The notes below the pieces were generated by a model, which ran no database searches, was not told the DNA's origin, and worked only from the letters and a program-made list of their open reading frames with translations. This document shows positions 12,068 to 23,868 of a stretch of DNA of 64,000 bases, in pieces (the stretch's first letter is position 1; every line of letters starts with the position of its first letter). Origin of the DNA: Iris pallida (Eukaryota; Streptophyta; Magnoliopsida; Asparagales; Iridaceae); contig JANAVB010033216.1 of the NCBI GenBank assembly GCA_029216955.1, positions 5,749,019 through 5,813,018 of the forward strand, read 5' to 3'. A program made the position numbers and the translations under genes.

Positions 12068-13353
12068 GGTTTCGTCGATGTCCTCGTTGACGAGTGCATC
12101 AACTCTCTGAACGACTTCCATTCCCGTAGTGATGATCACCACATGTTGTACCTTCTTTTTCCATCTCGTGCGCCCCTCCCTAGACTTTCCTATCTTCTCC
12201 TCAAGATCGGAAAAAAAACTAGTTCACCGCATTACCTTTCCTCGTGTCCTCACCCTCCTCAGCACAGAAAGAGGCTTGAACATGCTATCAGGTCGTCAAT
12301 CCACCTTGTATCGGGGGTGCACAATCTTCTACTCTTCCATGCATGTAAGTCTTATTATAACTATGTCGACCAAAAAATTCCACTGCGATCATTAAGCGAC
12401 TCCGTATATGAGACACTCCACCTCCGTATACATCTCCTTGTCGCATATGCTTCCTCGCAGTCACCGACATGCTTCTCTTTACTCGTGCCCAGCTCCGCGG
12501 AAGTGACTCATCATGACACTTCTTTGCAATACCCTTGGTCTCGCGTGGAAGATCTTCCTTCTCGAGATCCACCTTCATCGCGAGCACCACCAAGTAGATC
12601 GTCTCTCATTTGATACCTTCCTCGAGCTGAACGGATGAGATAGACTTTTCCTTTGATGGCTCACCTCGTGCAACATTCACAATGCACAACGAGCCTTTCT
12701 CCATAAAGATAACGACTCCCAGGTGTGGCATTGGAACCGCCTTCACCATGATTAAGAAATCTATGCCAAGTATCATTTTGAAATCATCCAACGATGTAGT
12801 AGTTAAATTGGCAACACTCGACCAATGTCTCACCTCTACGTGAACTCCCTTGGCTACCCCATGCAGGGGACTCGCTTTCGAGTTAAAACGTCTTCATCTA
12901 GCTTGAATCTTTTTCCAACACTAGACCCAAGCGACGAACATCCGCCCTCGAGATGAAGTAATGAGTGGCGCCCATAACGACCAATGCTCGTGTGCTCATG
13001 GCATTGATCATCACGTCAACGGACATAAGTTCCTTGTTTAAAGTCTTCAACATAGCGAACTTGGCCTTAACGGTCTTGAGTAAGTGCACCGCTCCCATGC
13101 GCGCTCCCACTTCGTGCTCCTCGTCCTCCATCTTCTCGTTTTGGATGACATTGACATATTTGCTCATTGTTCTAGCAATTCCAAACATAGTGATTCTCTC
13201 CATATATAAAGCACAAAACTATCCGTTCGAGTAGGGCCTTTCCACGTTTCTTTCCCTCATACGGACCCTCCTTAGGAGAGCTCTCATTCTCTCCCCCACC
13301 ATTTTTCTTGGTAGTCTTTGGCTTAGCCTTGACTTTGTTGTCATTCTACCTAT
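12053..13353 (-). pseudogene. gypsy B zinc knuckle and protease remnant
   Basis: Reading leftward from 13353 there is a Lys/Glu-rich stretch, then CFIYGENHYVWNC, which is a CX2CX4HX4C knuckle with the second Cys changed to Tyr. Next comes a protease-like TRALVVMGATHYFIS: the usual D-T/S-G-A signature has lost its catalytic Asp. LDDFKMILGIDFL follows, the conserved downstream protease strand of gypsy elements, then ISSVQLEEGIK. Beyond about 12400 homology fades and no RT motif appears before the LTR, so pol is deleted. Its 5' continuation was cut off by E at 13353. Confidence 0.75.
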
Positions 13354-15019
13354 TGTCAAGCCCCGATTCTGTCGAATCGATAGTCGTCCCCCGGACGTGA
13401 TGCCGTGCGAACCTAATTTGCGATCGCACAAGGCCAAGTCATAAGGCAATCCGAGACACGAGATCTAAAAGAGTACGCAGACAAATTGAATCACACAATA
13501 AGTAAAGGAACTTGATTCTTTATTGATAATGAACATCATTTACAGACTCCGGTACAAGACTCATTGCCGCGCGGGCTACAACATGACTCGATTACAAAAG
13601 AGTGCCGACGAGATAGTTGTTCCATACTTTGCACACATCCCTCAATATACACAAGTACTCCAGTGACCTGGATGGGAGGGACGCTGAGTCATCTTCCTTG
13701 GACTGTCGAGAGCCTTCAAAGTAGAGTCGCTGAGAGAGAGTCTTCGACGCACGGCCGAAGCTTCAAAAGTCACGAACGTCGCCGAGTTAGTTGGCGCGTC
13801 CTTCCTGGTTCGCGGGACCTGCAAAGAGCGAGGATCAGCACTAAACACATGTACTGGCGAATGGCTAATTAAATCCAAGCTCTAGCATTTGATTCAAGAA
13901 GTTTCATAAACATGTTAGCTAGCTATTTCAATGATCTTTCTAACCCTCCTACTCGATTTGCAAGTTAACATGTTTTGAGGCAAGCATATGAAATTGTATA
14001 ACATTGAGCAACTATCATATTCACCCCGTGCCACGTGCATTTGTTAAGCAGTAAGAAGGGTGTGAAGGCCACTGGCAATTTCAAGCCATCGCGGACATAT
14101 AGCTGAGTTAGACGGCGACCCTTTCGCGTCGGGTAGCGAGCCCTATGCGAAAGTTCCCGCATAACTCGCGCCGATGAAGGGCTGGCACTTGCTATACACT
14201 CGTTCCTCCCGGGCCGAATCGGTCCCTTGGCCTAGGTAACCGTTCGAGGAAACTACACCTTGTCGACAAGTTGTCCAATGACCGTTTTCCTTTGAACTTA
14301 GTTGATTTGGGTCATTTAGCCGTATCGTTGCGATAAACATTAATCGATTCATTCATTGTTTTGCATAGACCAAGTATGATTGTATAAGAAAGCATGTTTC
14401 CATTTCCAAAACCGACAGTTCGTTAACAAGTGTTTCGTGAAGTATCGTGCCACGATTTCATTGATTTCTTCACTATTATGACAAGCATTTATTTTACTTC
14501 ATATATTGAGTTTTGAAGTAGAGGGACGGGACGAAGGAGGTCAGCCACTCGCCTTAGGCTTGCTTCAAGCGAGCGACCGGTTGGCTGCGCTGTCGTCGCC
14601 TACGCAATCACCTGCAATCGCATAAGCAACTGATTAGAACACTATGTATTTCAAGGAATTTCGATATGAATGCGAGCTCGAAAACACGTCACGAAAACCC
14701 ATCGAAAACATTCACGAAAAGCGCATTCACGAAAACGAAAGCCAAAGCCAAATCAAGTGCGGCATGAAAACCAGAGCAACGGAAGGTCTCTCCCGACTCA
14801 GCCGCAGAGCCAATCCTCGAGGCGCAACCCGCTGAATATGGGACTTGGTTCCGAAGAAGCCATTCCATAACGTGGAATGGATCTTAATTCAACCGTTCCC
14901 GTTCGATCGACTCGGCCGATTCCGACCTATCGGTTCCGACCGCATCGATAGCGACAGTGTTCCTTTCTCGCGCACCCCGTGGACGGAGACGGGGCACGAT
15001 GTAGGGACGGGGCACTACA
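13354..15019 (-). repeat. 3' LTR of element E
   Basis: On the minus strand it starts TGTAGTGCCCCG and ends CTTGACA. Adjoining at 15020-15057 is the typical pre-LTR motif (rc aagtttcgaggacgaaact). Short ORFs inside it recur in the right LTR and are not genes. Confidence 0.95.
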
Positions 15020-15074
15020 CCATAACCAACTAATAAAAAGTTTCGTCCTCGAAACTTAAAGATGAAACCTACCT

Positions 15075-17313
15075 CTAAGAGAAAAATGAAGGAAATTTTT
15101 CCTTCATCTCCGATTCAAGCTCCCATGTCGACTCTTCGACCGAGTGGTTCCTCCAGAGGACGCGGACAAGAGGGATCGCTCGATTGCGCAGCAGCTCATC
15201 CTTGCGTTCAATGATTTGAACTGGTTCTTCAACGTAGGATAAGTCGGACTTTAGCTCCAGCTGGCCAAAGTCTACCACGTGGCTCGGGTCGTGCACGTAC
15301 TTCCGCAACTGAGAGACGTGGAAGACGTTGTGTACACCATCAAGCGCCGGCGGCAGGGCAATTTTGTAGGCCACTGGCGCGACCCGTTCAAGTATTTCGA
15401 ACGGCCCAACGAATCTCGGACTCGACTTTCCTTTCGCGCCGAACCGAGTAACTCCCCGCATGGGCGACACTTTGAGAAATACGTGATCGCCTACTAGAAA
15501 CTCGAGAGGTCGACGATGAACATCCGCATAGCTTTTCTGACGACTCTGTGCGGTCTTTAATCTTTCCCGAATGAGCTTGACCTTTTCCACAGTCTGTTCC
15601 ACCAGCTCCGGGCCGAGTATCTGCCGTTCCCCGACTTCATCCCAGCAAATGGGCGATCTGCACTTTCGGCCGTACAAGGCTTCATACGGCGCCATTTGGA
15701 TGCTGGATTGGTAGCTATTGTTGTATGCAAATTCCGCCAGCGGTAGGTGGACGTCCCAGCTTGATTTGAAGTCAATTGCGCAGAGCCGTAGTATGTCTTC
15801 GAGAATCTGATTGACGCGCTCCGTTTGGCCGTCGGTCTGAGGATGGTAAGCTGAGCTGAACTGCAACTTGGTTCCCAGCGTCGACTGAAGGCTACTCCAG
15901 AATCGCGACATGAACCGTGAATCCCGATCAGAGACGATGGATACAGGAACTCCGTGCAGCCGTACTATCTCGTCAAGATAAATCTGCGCCAGGCGATCAA
16001 CGCTCCAAGTAACTTTGATGGCGATAAAGTGCGCTGACTTGGTTAATCGATCGACGATGACCCAGATGGCGTCGTTCCCCCGTGGCGTCTTCGGCAGACC
16101 AACAATAAAATCCATAGTGACATGATCCCACTTCCACTCAGGAATAGCGAGGTTCTGCATCTCCCCGCCCGGTCGCTGATGCTCAGCTTTCACCTGCTGA
16201 CAGGCCATGCAATACGACACGAAGAGCGCCACATCTCTCTTCATCCCGTGCCACCAGAAGGTCGTGCGGAGGTCCTTATACATCTTGGTACTGCCTGGAT
16301 GCAAAGTGTATTTCGCATAGTGCGCCTCCGACAGGATATCCTTTCTGAGTTCTGAATCGTCCGGAACGCATAGCCTACCCTTCAATCGAAGCATGCCGGT
16401 TTCGTCTTCCGCAAAGTCAGTCGTCCTGCCTGTCGAAATTAGCTCTCGCACTTTCTTCAGGTACAGATCGTCCGTCTGAGCGGTCTTGATCTTTTCAAGC
16501 AAGCTCGGCTCTAACTGCAACTTGGCCAACTGCACATTCCGGAATCTGACTCGGAGCTCGATGCCCATCTCTTCTAGGTCGCGTAGCAGTCTGGGGTCGA
16601 TGGATAACGAGGCAATGTACTTTCGACTCAAAGCATCCGCCACAACATTTTCCTTTCCCGGCGTATAGTCGATAGTCAAGTCGTAATCTTTGATTAGTTC
16701 CAGCCAATGCCTTTGCCGCAAGTTCAGCTCCTTCTGCGTGAATAGATACTTGAGGCTCTTGTGATCGGTATAGATCGTGCACGCCACACCATAGAGATAG
16801 TGGCGCCACAATTTCAACGCAAACACAATCGCCGCTAACTCCAGGTCGTGCGTGGGATAATTTTTCTCGTGCGGCTTTAGCTATCGGGAAGCAAAAGATA
16901 TCACCTTGTTCCGCTGCATCAGCACACACCCCAAGCCCTGACCGGACGCGCCGCTGAATATCTGAAAACCCTCAGTCCCTTCTGGAAGTGCGAGTATCGG
17001 GGCCGAGACGAGCCTCTGCTTCAACTCTTGGAATGCAGCTTCACAGTCGTCTGACCATTCAAATGCGACTCCTTTCTGGGTGAGGCGAGTCAGAGGCGAT
17101 GCGATCTTCGCGAAGTCTTTCACGAAGTGTCGGTAGTATCCCGCTAAGCCAAGGAACCTTCGAATCTCGCCGACAGACGCTGGCCGTTTCCAATCAACAA
17201 CGGCTTCAACTTTCTTTGGGTCGACCGCAATGCCTTCAGCAGAAATGATGTGTCCGAGGAATGCGACGCTGCTAAGCCAGAATTCACATTTGCTTCGCTT
17301 CGCATACAGTTGA
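15075..17313 (-). pseudogene. element E pol, second part: RT end, RNase H, integrase, chromodomain
   Basis: This continues pol after the frameshift near 17314. RT thumb and RNase H are readable ([24 protein letters not shown]). TAG at 16881-16883 falls in RNase H where CAG (Gln) is expected. The rest is open to 15075: integrase HHCC zinc finger ([11 protein letters not shown]..., CMACQQVK), core with [18 protein letters not shown] and [13 protein letters not shown] for the DDE triad, GPF/Y module ([11 protein letters not shown]), then a chromodomain-like tail ending [16 protein letters not shown]. That tail places it in the chromovirus branch, where such domains guide insertion to heterochromatin. 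Confidence 0.93.
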
Positions 17314-19780
17314 TTTCTCGAAGGGTCTGAAGCACGGTCCGCAGATGCTCAGTGTGTTGCTGCCGATTCTTCGAGTAGACGAGTATATCGTCGATAAAGA
17401 CTACTACGAACTTGTCGAGGAATGGTCGAAACACCCGATTCATTAAATCCATGAAAGCAGCAGGGGCATTCGTTAGGCCGAACGGCATTACCAGGAACTC
17501 GTAATGGCCGTAACGAGTGCGAAATACAGACTTTGGCACATCGTCCGGCTTGATCTTGAGTTGATGGTAACCCGAACGCAGATCAATTTTAGAGAACGCC
17601 GTGGCTCCTTGGAGCTGATCAAACAGATCATCTATGCGGGGCAGGGGGTATTTGTTCCGGACGGTGGCTTTATTCAGCTCGCGGTAGTCGATACAAAGAC
17701 GCATAGAGCCATCCTTCTTCTTGACAAACAGTACGGGCGCTCCCCACGGCGAGACGCTGGGTCGGATGAATCCCTTGTCGAGCAATTCCTGTAACTGCAC
17801 CTTGAGTTCTTTAAGCTCTGCAGGGGCCATTCTGTACGGGGTCTTCGAGATCGGTCGAGTGTTGGGGAAAGTATCGATAGTGAACTCAATCTCTCGATCG
17901 GGCGGCATGCCGGACAGCTTGTCCGGGAACACATCGGAGAATTCTGCCACAACGTCGGTCTGACCCGCGTTTGCACCATCCTGTCGCATGTCTCGAACGG
18001 AAGCTAGATAGCCTTCGCACCCGGAATGCAGCATCCGTCGAGCAGATATTGCAGAGATCACCATGCAGGTCGGCGACGCCTCACCACACGAGTAGCAGAA
18101 TTCGGGCACTCCCGGTATGCGGAATGTGACCTTCTTTTCAGCGCAGTCTATGGTTGTGTTGCACGGACCGAGCCAATCCATCCCCAGAATGATATCGTAG
18201 TCCTTAATATTTAGAACTATCGCATCGAGACTGACCTTTTGACCACCTATACAGATGACTCCGTCTCCGCAGACTAAATTCGCAGCTAGTGGCATGCCCG
18301 ACGGGATGTTAACAGTGAGCTCAAGACCGAGCGGTGTCAGAGGAAATTTGTGCTCGACGGCAAAGTCCGCCGATATGAAACTATGCGTGGCACCTGAATC
18401 AAACAATACACGAGCAGGTTTATTATTGAATTGCAGTATACCTGTCACGACTGTGTCAGATGCGAACACTTCATCTCGGGTCATGGCGTAGACGCGGCCC
18501 TGAGCATTAGGGCGATGGTCTTGGCCATTTTGTTGTGCGGTCGGTGGAGCCCGAGGTGCTTGGCCTCGGTTCTGATAGTGTTGTCGTGGGAGCTGGTTCG
18601 ACTTCTCCGGGCAGTCGCGTACGGTATGGTCGGCTCGGCTGCACCCGAGGCACGTACCGTTCTTCAATCGGCACTCGCTAATCAAGTGTCCCTCCTTGGC
18701 GCAGAAAGTGCAGACCACTCGATCCTTCGTTTGGTTGTCGCCTCCGTTGCCACGATTTTGACGCTTGTGTGCGTTGTTGCCTCCCGCATTACTATGGCGT
18801 TTGTTATTAAAGTGAACAGCGCCGGTAGTAGTAGGAGGATACTCGGACTCCAGACGGATGGCATGGTTGAGTGCCTCGCCCATGGTTTTGTATTCGGCCA
18901 CCGAAACATGCGCACGGATAGTTGAACGCAGGCCCACTTCGAATCGTCGAGCTCGACTGGCAGTGGTAGGTAGGAAGTCCCCAGCAAACTTGGCCAGTTT
19001 GTTGAATTTGGCCGCATATTGTCGTACAGTCATATTGCCTTGCTTTAACTGCATAAACTCATCTTCTTTCTCCTGTCGCACGGCTGCAGAAAGATATTCA
19101 GTCTCGAACGCCTTTTTGAATGTCGCCCATGAGATCGCCGCTGTCTCGTCTTCACGTCGAATTGCCCGCTTCTGCACAGCCCACCAATCGTGCGCGTTCA
19201 TTCGAAGTAGAAGTTGAGCACACGCGACTTTCTTTGAGTCCTCGACACCCAGAAGCTCGAACTTATCTTCCAGCTCCTCCAGCCAGTCGATCGCCACCGC
19301 GGGATCTTCTGTGCCGTTGAAGGAAGTGCGGCAGCTTTTCGTGAATTTTGACACGTCGAAGTTAGAACTTCTCGGTGCTGCAGGTGAGAGCGCGGACGCC
19401 TCTGGTTCATCTTCGTTGGATCGAACCGCAGGCTGGGTCACGGCAGGTGTCATCGTCGAGTTGTTGTTGCCGACGACCGACTGTACGATCTGCTGGAGGG
19501 TATTCAGCTGCTGCTGCTGCAGCTTGAATTGAGCCTCGAACCGATTCTCAAATTGAGCTTGACGAGTCTCCGCTTGCTGACGATGGAGCTCGTTTTGACG
19601 TTGCTGCATTTCAAGCATCTGCAGCATACGTTGCATCGGGTCACCGGAAGGTCCGGCTGCGACAGGCGTCATTCCCGTTGGGTTGACGGAATGCTCGGGT
19701 CTAGAAGCACTCGAGCCGCTGGAAGCGCTCGTCTCGTCTTCCGCCTGAGCTCCCGTAACTGCAGGGAAAAGGGAAGGCAA
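17314..19780 (-). pseudogene. element E gag, protease and reverse transcriptase
   Basis: Open for about 822 codons. Gag has a Gln-rich N-terminal coiled-coil-like stretch (about residues 50-100), a retrotransposon-gag core (about 160-300), and two CX2CX4HX4C knuckles (residues 357-370 and 377-390). Protease follows with intact DSGA at 461-464. RT has [28 protein letters not shown] and an FIDD catalytic motif (about 795-798). The frame starts without ATG at 19780; the first in-frame ATG is residue 37 (19670-19672). An ATG in another frame near 19840 raises the possibility of splicing. After residue 822 one base seems missing, shifting the frame. Confidence 0.93.
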
Positions 19781-19898
19781 CTCTCGTTAGTTTCAGAAAG
19801 TGTCCTGGGTTCAGCGTATGGAACAACTTTTCTCATCGACACGAGTTCAACGGTCGGAGACTAGAATTCGACACTAGAGGCCAAGGACGTAAAGCCGT

Positions 19899-19910
19899 GC
19901 TCTGATACCA
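19899..19910 (-). other. primer-binding site of element E
   Basis: On the minus strand TGGTATCAGAGC, three bases after the 5' LTR end (19914). This perfectly matches the initiator tRNA-Met primer site used by many plant LTR retrotransposons and fixes the element's orientation. Confidence 0.95.
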
Positions 19911-19913
19911 TTA

Positions 19914-21578
19914 TGTCAAGCCCCGATTCCGTCGAATCGATAGTCGTCCCCCGGACGTGATGCCGTGCGAACCTAATTTGCGATCGCACAAGGCCAAGTC
20001 ATAAGGCAATCCGAGACACGAGATCTAAAAGAGTACGCAGACAAATTGAATCACACAATAAGTAAAGGAACTTGATTCTTTATTGATAATGAACATCATT
20101 TACAGACTCCGGTACAAGACTCATTGCCGCGCGGGCTACAACATGACTCGATTACAAAAGAGTGCCGACGAGATAGTTGTTCCATACTTTGCACACATCC
20201 CTCAATATACACAAGTACTCCAGTGACCTGGATGGGAGGGACGCTGAGTCATCTTCCTTGGACTGTCGAGAGCCTTCAAAGTAGAGTCGCTGAGAGAGAG
20301 TCTTCGACGCACGGCCGAAGCTTCAAAAGTCACGAACGTCGCCGAGTTAGTTGGCGCGTCCTTCCTGGTTCGCGGGACCTGCAAAGAGCGAGGATCAGCA
20401 CTAAACACATGTACTGGCGAATGGCTAATTAAATCCAAGCTCTAGCATTTGATTCAAGAAGTTTCATAAACATGTTAGCTAGCTATTTCAATGATCTTTC
20501 TAACCCTCCTACTCGATTTGCAAGTTAACATGTTTTGAGGCAAGCATATGAAATTGTATAACATTGAGCAACTATCATATTCACCCCGTGCCACGTGCAT
20601 TTGTTAAGCAGTAAGAAGGGTGTGAAGGCCACTGGCAATTTCAAGCCATCGCGGACATATAGCTGAGTTAGACGGCGACCCTTTCGCGTCGGGTAGCGAG
20701 CCCTATGCGAAAGTTCCCGCATAACTCGCGCCGATGAAGGGCTGGCACTTGCTATACACTCGTTCCTCCCGGGCCGAATCGGTCCCTTGGCCTAGGTAAC
20801 CGTTCGAGGAAACTACACCTTGTCGACAAGTTGTCCAATGACCGTTTTCCTTTGAACTTAGTTGATTTGGGTCATTTAGCCGTATCGTTGCGATAAACAT
20901 TAATCGATTCATTCATTGTTTTGCATAGACCAAGTATGATTGTATAAGAAAGCATGTTTCCATTTCCAAAACCGACAGTTCGTTAACAAGTGTTTCGTGA
21001 AGTATCGTGCCACGATTTCATTGATTCTTCACTATTATGACAAGCATTTATTTTACTTCATATATTGAGTTTTGAAGTAGAGGGACGGGACGAAGGAGGT
21101 CAGCCACTCGCCTTAGGCTTGCTTCAAGCGAGCGACCGGTTGGCTGCGCTGTCGTCGCCTACGCGATCACCTGCAATCGCATAAGCAACTGATTAGAACA
21201 CTGTGTATTTCAAGGAATTTCGATATGAATGCGAGCTCGAAAACACGTCACGAAAATCCATCGAAAACATTCACGAAAAGCGCATTCACGAAAACGAAAG
21301 CCAAAGCCAAATCAAGTGCGGCATGAAAACCAGAGCAACGGAAGGTCTCTCCCGACTCAGCCGCAGAGCCAATCCTCGAGGCGCAACCCGCTGAATATGG
21401 GACTTGGTTCCGAAGAAGCCATTCCATAATGTGGAATGGATCTTAATTCAACCGTTCCCGTTCGATCGACTCGGCCGATTCCGACCTATCGGTCCCGACC
21501 GCATCGATAGCGACAGTGTTCCTTTCTCGCGCACCCTGTGGACGGAGACGGGGCACGATGTAGGGACGGGGCACTACA
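19914..21578 (-). repeat. 5' LTR of element E
   Basis: Almost identical to 13354-15019. Differences I can see are near 13370/19930, 14466/21025 (1-bp indel), 14606/21165, 14644/21203, 14698/21257, 14869/21428, 14934/21493 and 14977/21536. It should hold the promoter and polyadenylation signals; I did not assign them. Confidence 0.95.
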
Positions 21579-22870
21579 CCTATACTCGAGCTTCTCTGTT
21601 GATGTCACGACGGCGTTCAAGTCTTACACCCTTTGTCGCTCTAATTCTTGAGCCGCCCACGGTTGAGTCCATCGAGAAAGAAGAACAAGCAATTCTCTTC
21701 ACCTATGCTAGATAGGACGAGCATCATACAAATGTATGAACTCTGCAATGTACTCTTTGATTGTCCTGGTTAGACCTGTCAATTGGGCCGGGCCGGCCCA
21801 GCCCGGCATTAAAAATTGGCCCATGTGCCGGCCCGGCCCGATTAATCGTGGACTCGGGTCGGCCCGACCCCGTATATTGGGTTGTGTCGGGCCACGTATA
21901 TTGGTCCATAATTTAGGCTCGGCCCGGCCCGAGGCTCGGCCCGGCCCGAGGCTCGGCCCGGCCCGAAGCTCGACCCGGTTGCAACATCCCTTGTACAATC
22001 TCTTTGATTTGTCCCAAATCCTAGCAGCTAACAGCAGTGTTATCACTTTCACAAGGAAAAGAAAAGAAAAATATGTACACAACAAACACTCTGCCCTCCA
22101 AATATAACTCGTACCACTGTCTAAAGCAACAAGTGCAAGTGGTGGTGGCCTCTGTTATTATTATGATTATATAGTGTAGTAGTTAAATGAATTGAAATGA
22201 AATAAAATGAAATGAATGTTTGAACTGAATTGAATTGAAATTCAATTCAATTCATTTCAATATATATTAGTTGTAAGTTGTTGTGCTGCAACAACATACA
22301 TGCATGCATCCATATGTACATGTATATGTATATGTATATTGAACTGAATTGAATTAAAATAATAGCCTCCAGTGCGACCAGCCCAGACCCTTATATTGGG
22401 TCGTGTTCGGCCCGGCTCGGCCCGAAGCCCACCGTGCCGTGGGTCATATGCCGGGTTGGGCTTAATATTTTCATCCATAGCCCGGCCCGGCCAGCTACAG
22501 TTCATGGATTCGTATTGGGCCGGTCCGGCCCAGCCCACTTGACAGCTCTAGTCCTAGTATGTTTGAGTTCCGCAAGCTCCGCCTTGCAGCAAATTCCATA
22601 TTATCCGGGTAGAAGTGAGACTCTTTTTTGAGATCCTCCAAAGTCTCAAATAAGCAAAGACCCTTCTCAATCTCGGTTGCATCAAAGACGCCATCACAAC
22701 ATAGCATTTTCTGTGAAGTAGAGTGACGCAGTGTTCACCCTCTCAGACTCGTCCTCGATGTGCAACGTCTTAAGGTATCGCTCCATGTTCCACAAGAAGT
22801 TCTCCACCTCTTTGGCATCTCGCACCCACTGAAGGGTTTTGGCTCGAGGATCTTCCTTTTCGGTGCCTCC
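21579..22870 (-). pseudogene. gypsy B gag, split by a hAT element
   Basis: From about 22870 leftward the translation shows a gag core: KEVENFLWNMERYL, FTENAML near a lost W-W-R motif, then FYPDNMEFAARRSLRN. The frame jumps across the hAT (21771-22550) and resumes as TRTIKEYIAEFIHLYDAR just before E. This is the usual gypsy capsid order (A-x-L-W-W, F-x-P-x-N, I-x-E-Y-V-x-E-F). At least two frameshifts are visible in addition to the insertion. Gag would assemble particles, but this copy is dead. Confidence 0.78.
21771..22550. mobile_element. non-autonomous hAT element with GGCCCGGCC termini
   Basis: 780 bp with terminal inverted repeats TAGACCTGTCAATTGGGCC (left) and TAGAGCTGTCAAGTGGGCT (right, reverse complement). 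It is flanked by 8-bp target duplications GTCCTGGT (21763-21770) and GTCCTAGT (22551-22558), one mismatch. The 8-bp duplication and TIR fit hAT transposons. Both subterminal regions are packed with GGCCCGGCCCG-type repeats, which in hAT elements can be transposase-binding sites. No transposase is encoded. It interrupts the gypsy B gag. Confidence 0.9.
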
Positions 22871-23334
22871 CTACTCTAAGGTTCACCATTTGCAAAGGTT
22901 TCTCCAAATGACAATTCTGGTCTTGATTTCTCTGTAATTCTCAACCAAAGTCTTACACTCCTCCTAGTCTTGGACCTTCCCTTACATGTCCTTAATCTAT
23001 GTAGATGTACCTTGAGCTCTTCCTCAACTACAGATCGAATCTCTTGGATTTACTCTCGGAATATTGTCATGGACTAAGTCTACAGGCCATCATAGAACTC
23101 CCCTAGCCTCGTGTTGCTTTGCTCTACAGAGCCTATGCGCATCCATATATCCTTCGAACCAGTCTCCAAGATCTCAAGGCGTTCCATAAGATTGGCAAGG
23201 GCACGCTCCGACGTAGGCTCCTTGTTCTTAACCCTTTGTTGGTCTTAGCGTTCCTCTCCTTAGGCGACACAGGTCTCTCCTAGAGGTTCTCGGATGTCAG
23301 CATAAAACCAACCGACCTTCGCTCTAATACCATC
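22871..23334 (-). other. gypsy B 5' untranslated and gag N-terminal region with primer-binding site
   Basis: Lies between the gag core and the 5' LTR. On the minus strand 23321-23332 reads TGGTATTAGAGC, one base off the tRNA-Met site, two bases from the LTR end. The remainder should encode the gag N-terminus but is broken by stops. Confidence 0.6.
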
Positions 23335-23868
23335 TGTCACAGACTTAGTGTTACCTACAGATCGCTCCGTGCAGCGCACAAACATCCTCCTCGAAGACCC
23401 ATGCAAGCATTTCCCAAACTCTTAGCTAGATTCTTAAAGCAAGAATAAAGACATATGGAGCAAAAGAGAAAGAGATGGAAATTTTGAAAAGTTCATTATA
23501 CTATAGGGAGTTTACAACTACTTGGGTAGTGAGGAATAAATGAGACCTCCCTCATTTATATAGCCTCAAGGGCTCTACATGGAAGGCTAAGATGTTGCAT
23601 GTGTCCACCATCTAATGGTTGGAACTTTCTAAAACCTAGATATTTACAATGCTCCTTAATAAAATATTTACATGATAGCTATCGAAAAATGGTAGAAATC
23701 CCCGTTAAGCTTCTAGATGAAAAGGAATATCCCAAGGATTTTCCAAGAAATATCTAAGAGAAATACCCAAGGAATTTTCCAAAGACTATACGATTCTAGA
23801 GTATTCTAGAAGCTTCCCTCAAGTACCCCTGGCTTTGTCTCGGTGGAGCAAAAATCTTGTACGTGACA
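23335..23868 (-). repeat. 5' LTR of gypsy B
   Basis: Bounded TGTCACAG...ACGTGACA and alignable to 11540-12052 (for example the tccaccatctaat and acctagatat blocks). The divergence is far greater than between the E LTRs, so gypsy B is much older than E. Confidence 0.72.

Larger units (their letters stand above)
13354..21578 (-). mobile_element. young Tekay-like Ty3/gypsy retrotransposon E, full length
   Basis: An 8.2-kb element with near-identical LTRs (1666 and 1665 bp), a perfect tRNA-Met primer-binding site and complete gag, protease, RT, RNase H, integrase and chromodomain-like tail. It is flanked by a perfect 5-bp target duplication CCTAT (13349-13353 and 21579-21583). It inserted in the gag region of gypsy B. 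By eye the LTRs differ at seven positions, all transitions, plus one 1-bp indel, so this is among the youngest insertions here. Autonomy is doubtful because pol carries one frameshift and one stop. Confidence 0.96.
11540..23868 (-). mobile_element. old Ty3/gypsy element B (gag-protease only), host to nested insertions
   Basis: LTRs at 11540-12052 and 23335-23868 start TGTCAC and end TGACA in window orientation and align over most of their length with substantial divergence. A primer-binding site (rc of 23321-23332, TGGTATTAGAGC) adjoins the right LTR. Gag homology runs leftward from about 22870, stops at E, and resumes with a zinc knuckle and protease at 12600-13353. After removing E (13354-21578) and the hAT (21771-22550), only about 3.3 kb of interior remains, with no RT or integrase. 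I see no matching 5-bp target duplication (ttgca against tgtag). Confidence 0.75.

Noticed and set aside
13564..14352. Four small ORFs repeated identically at 20124-20912
   Set aside because: The identity is due to the two LTRs of element E; no coding signal.
22121..22360. Repeats of gaattgaattg and tgtatatgtata
   Set aside because: Simple-sequence interior of the hAT element at 21771-22550, not a separate feature.
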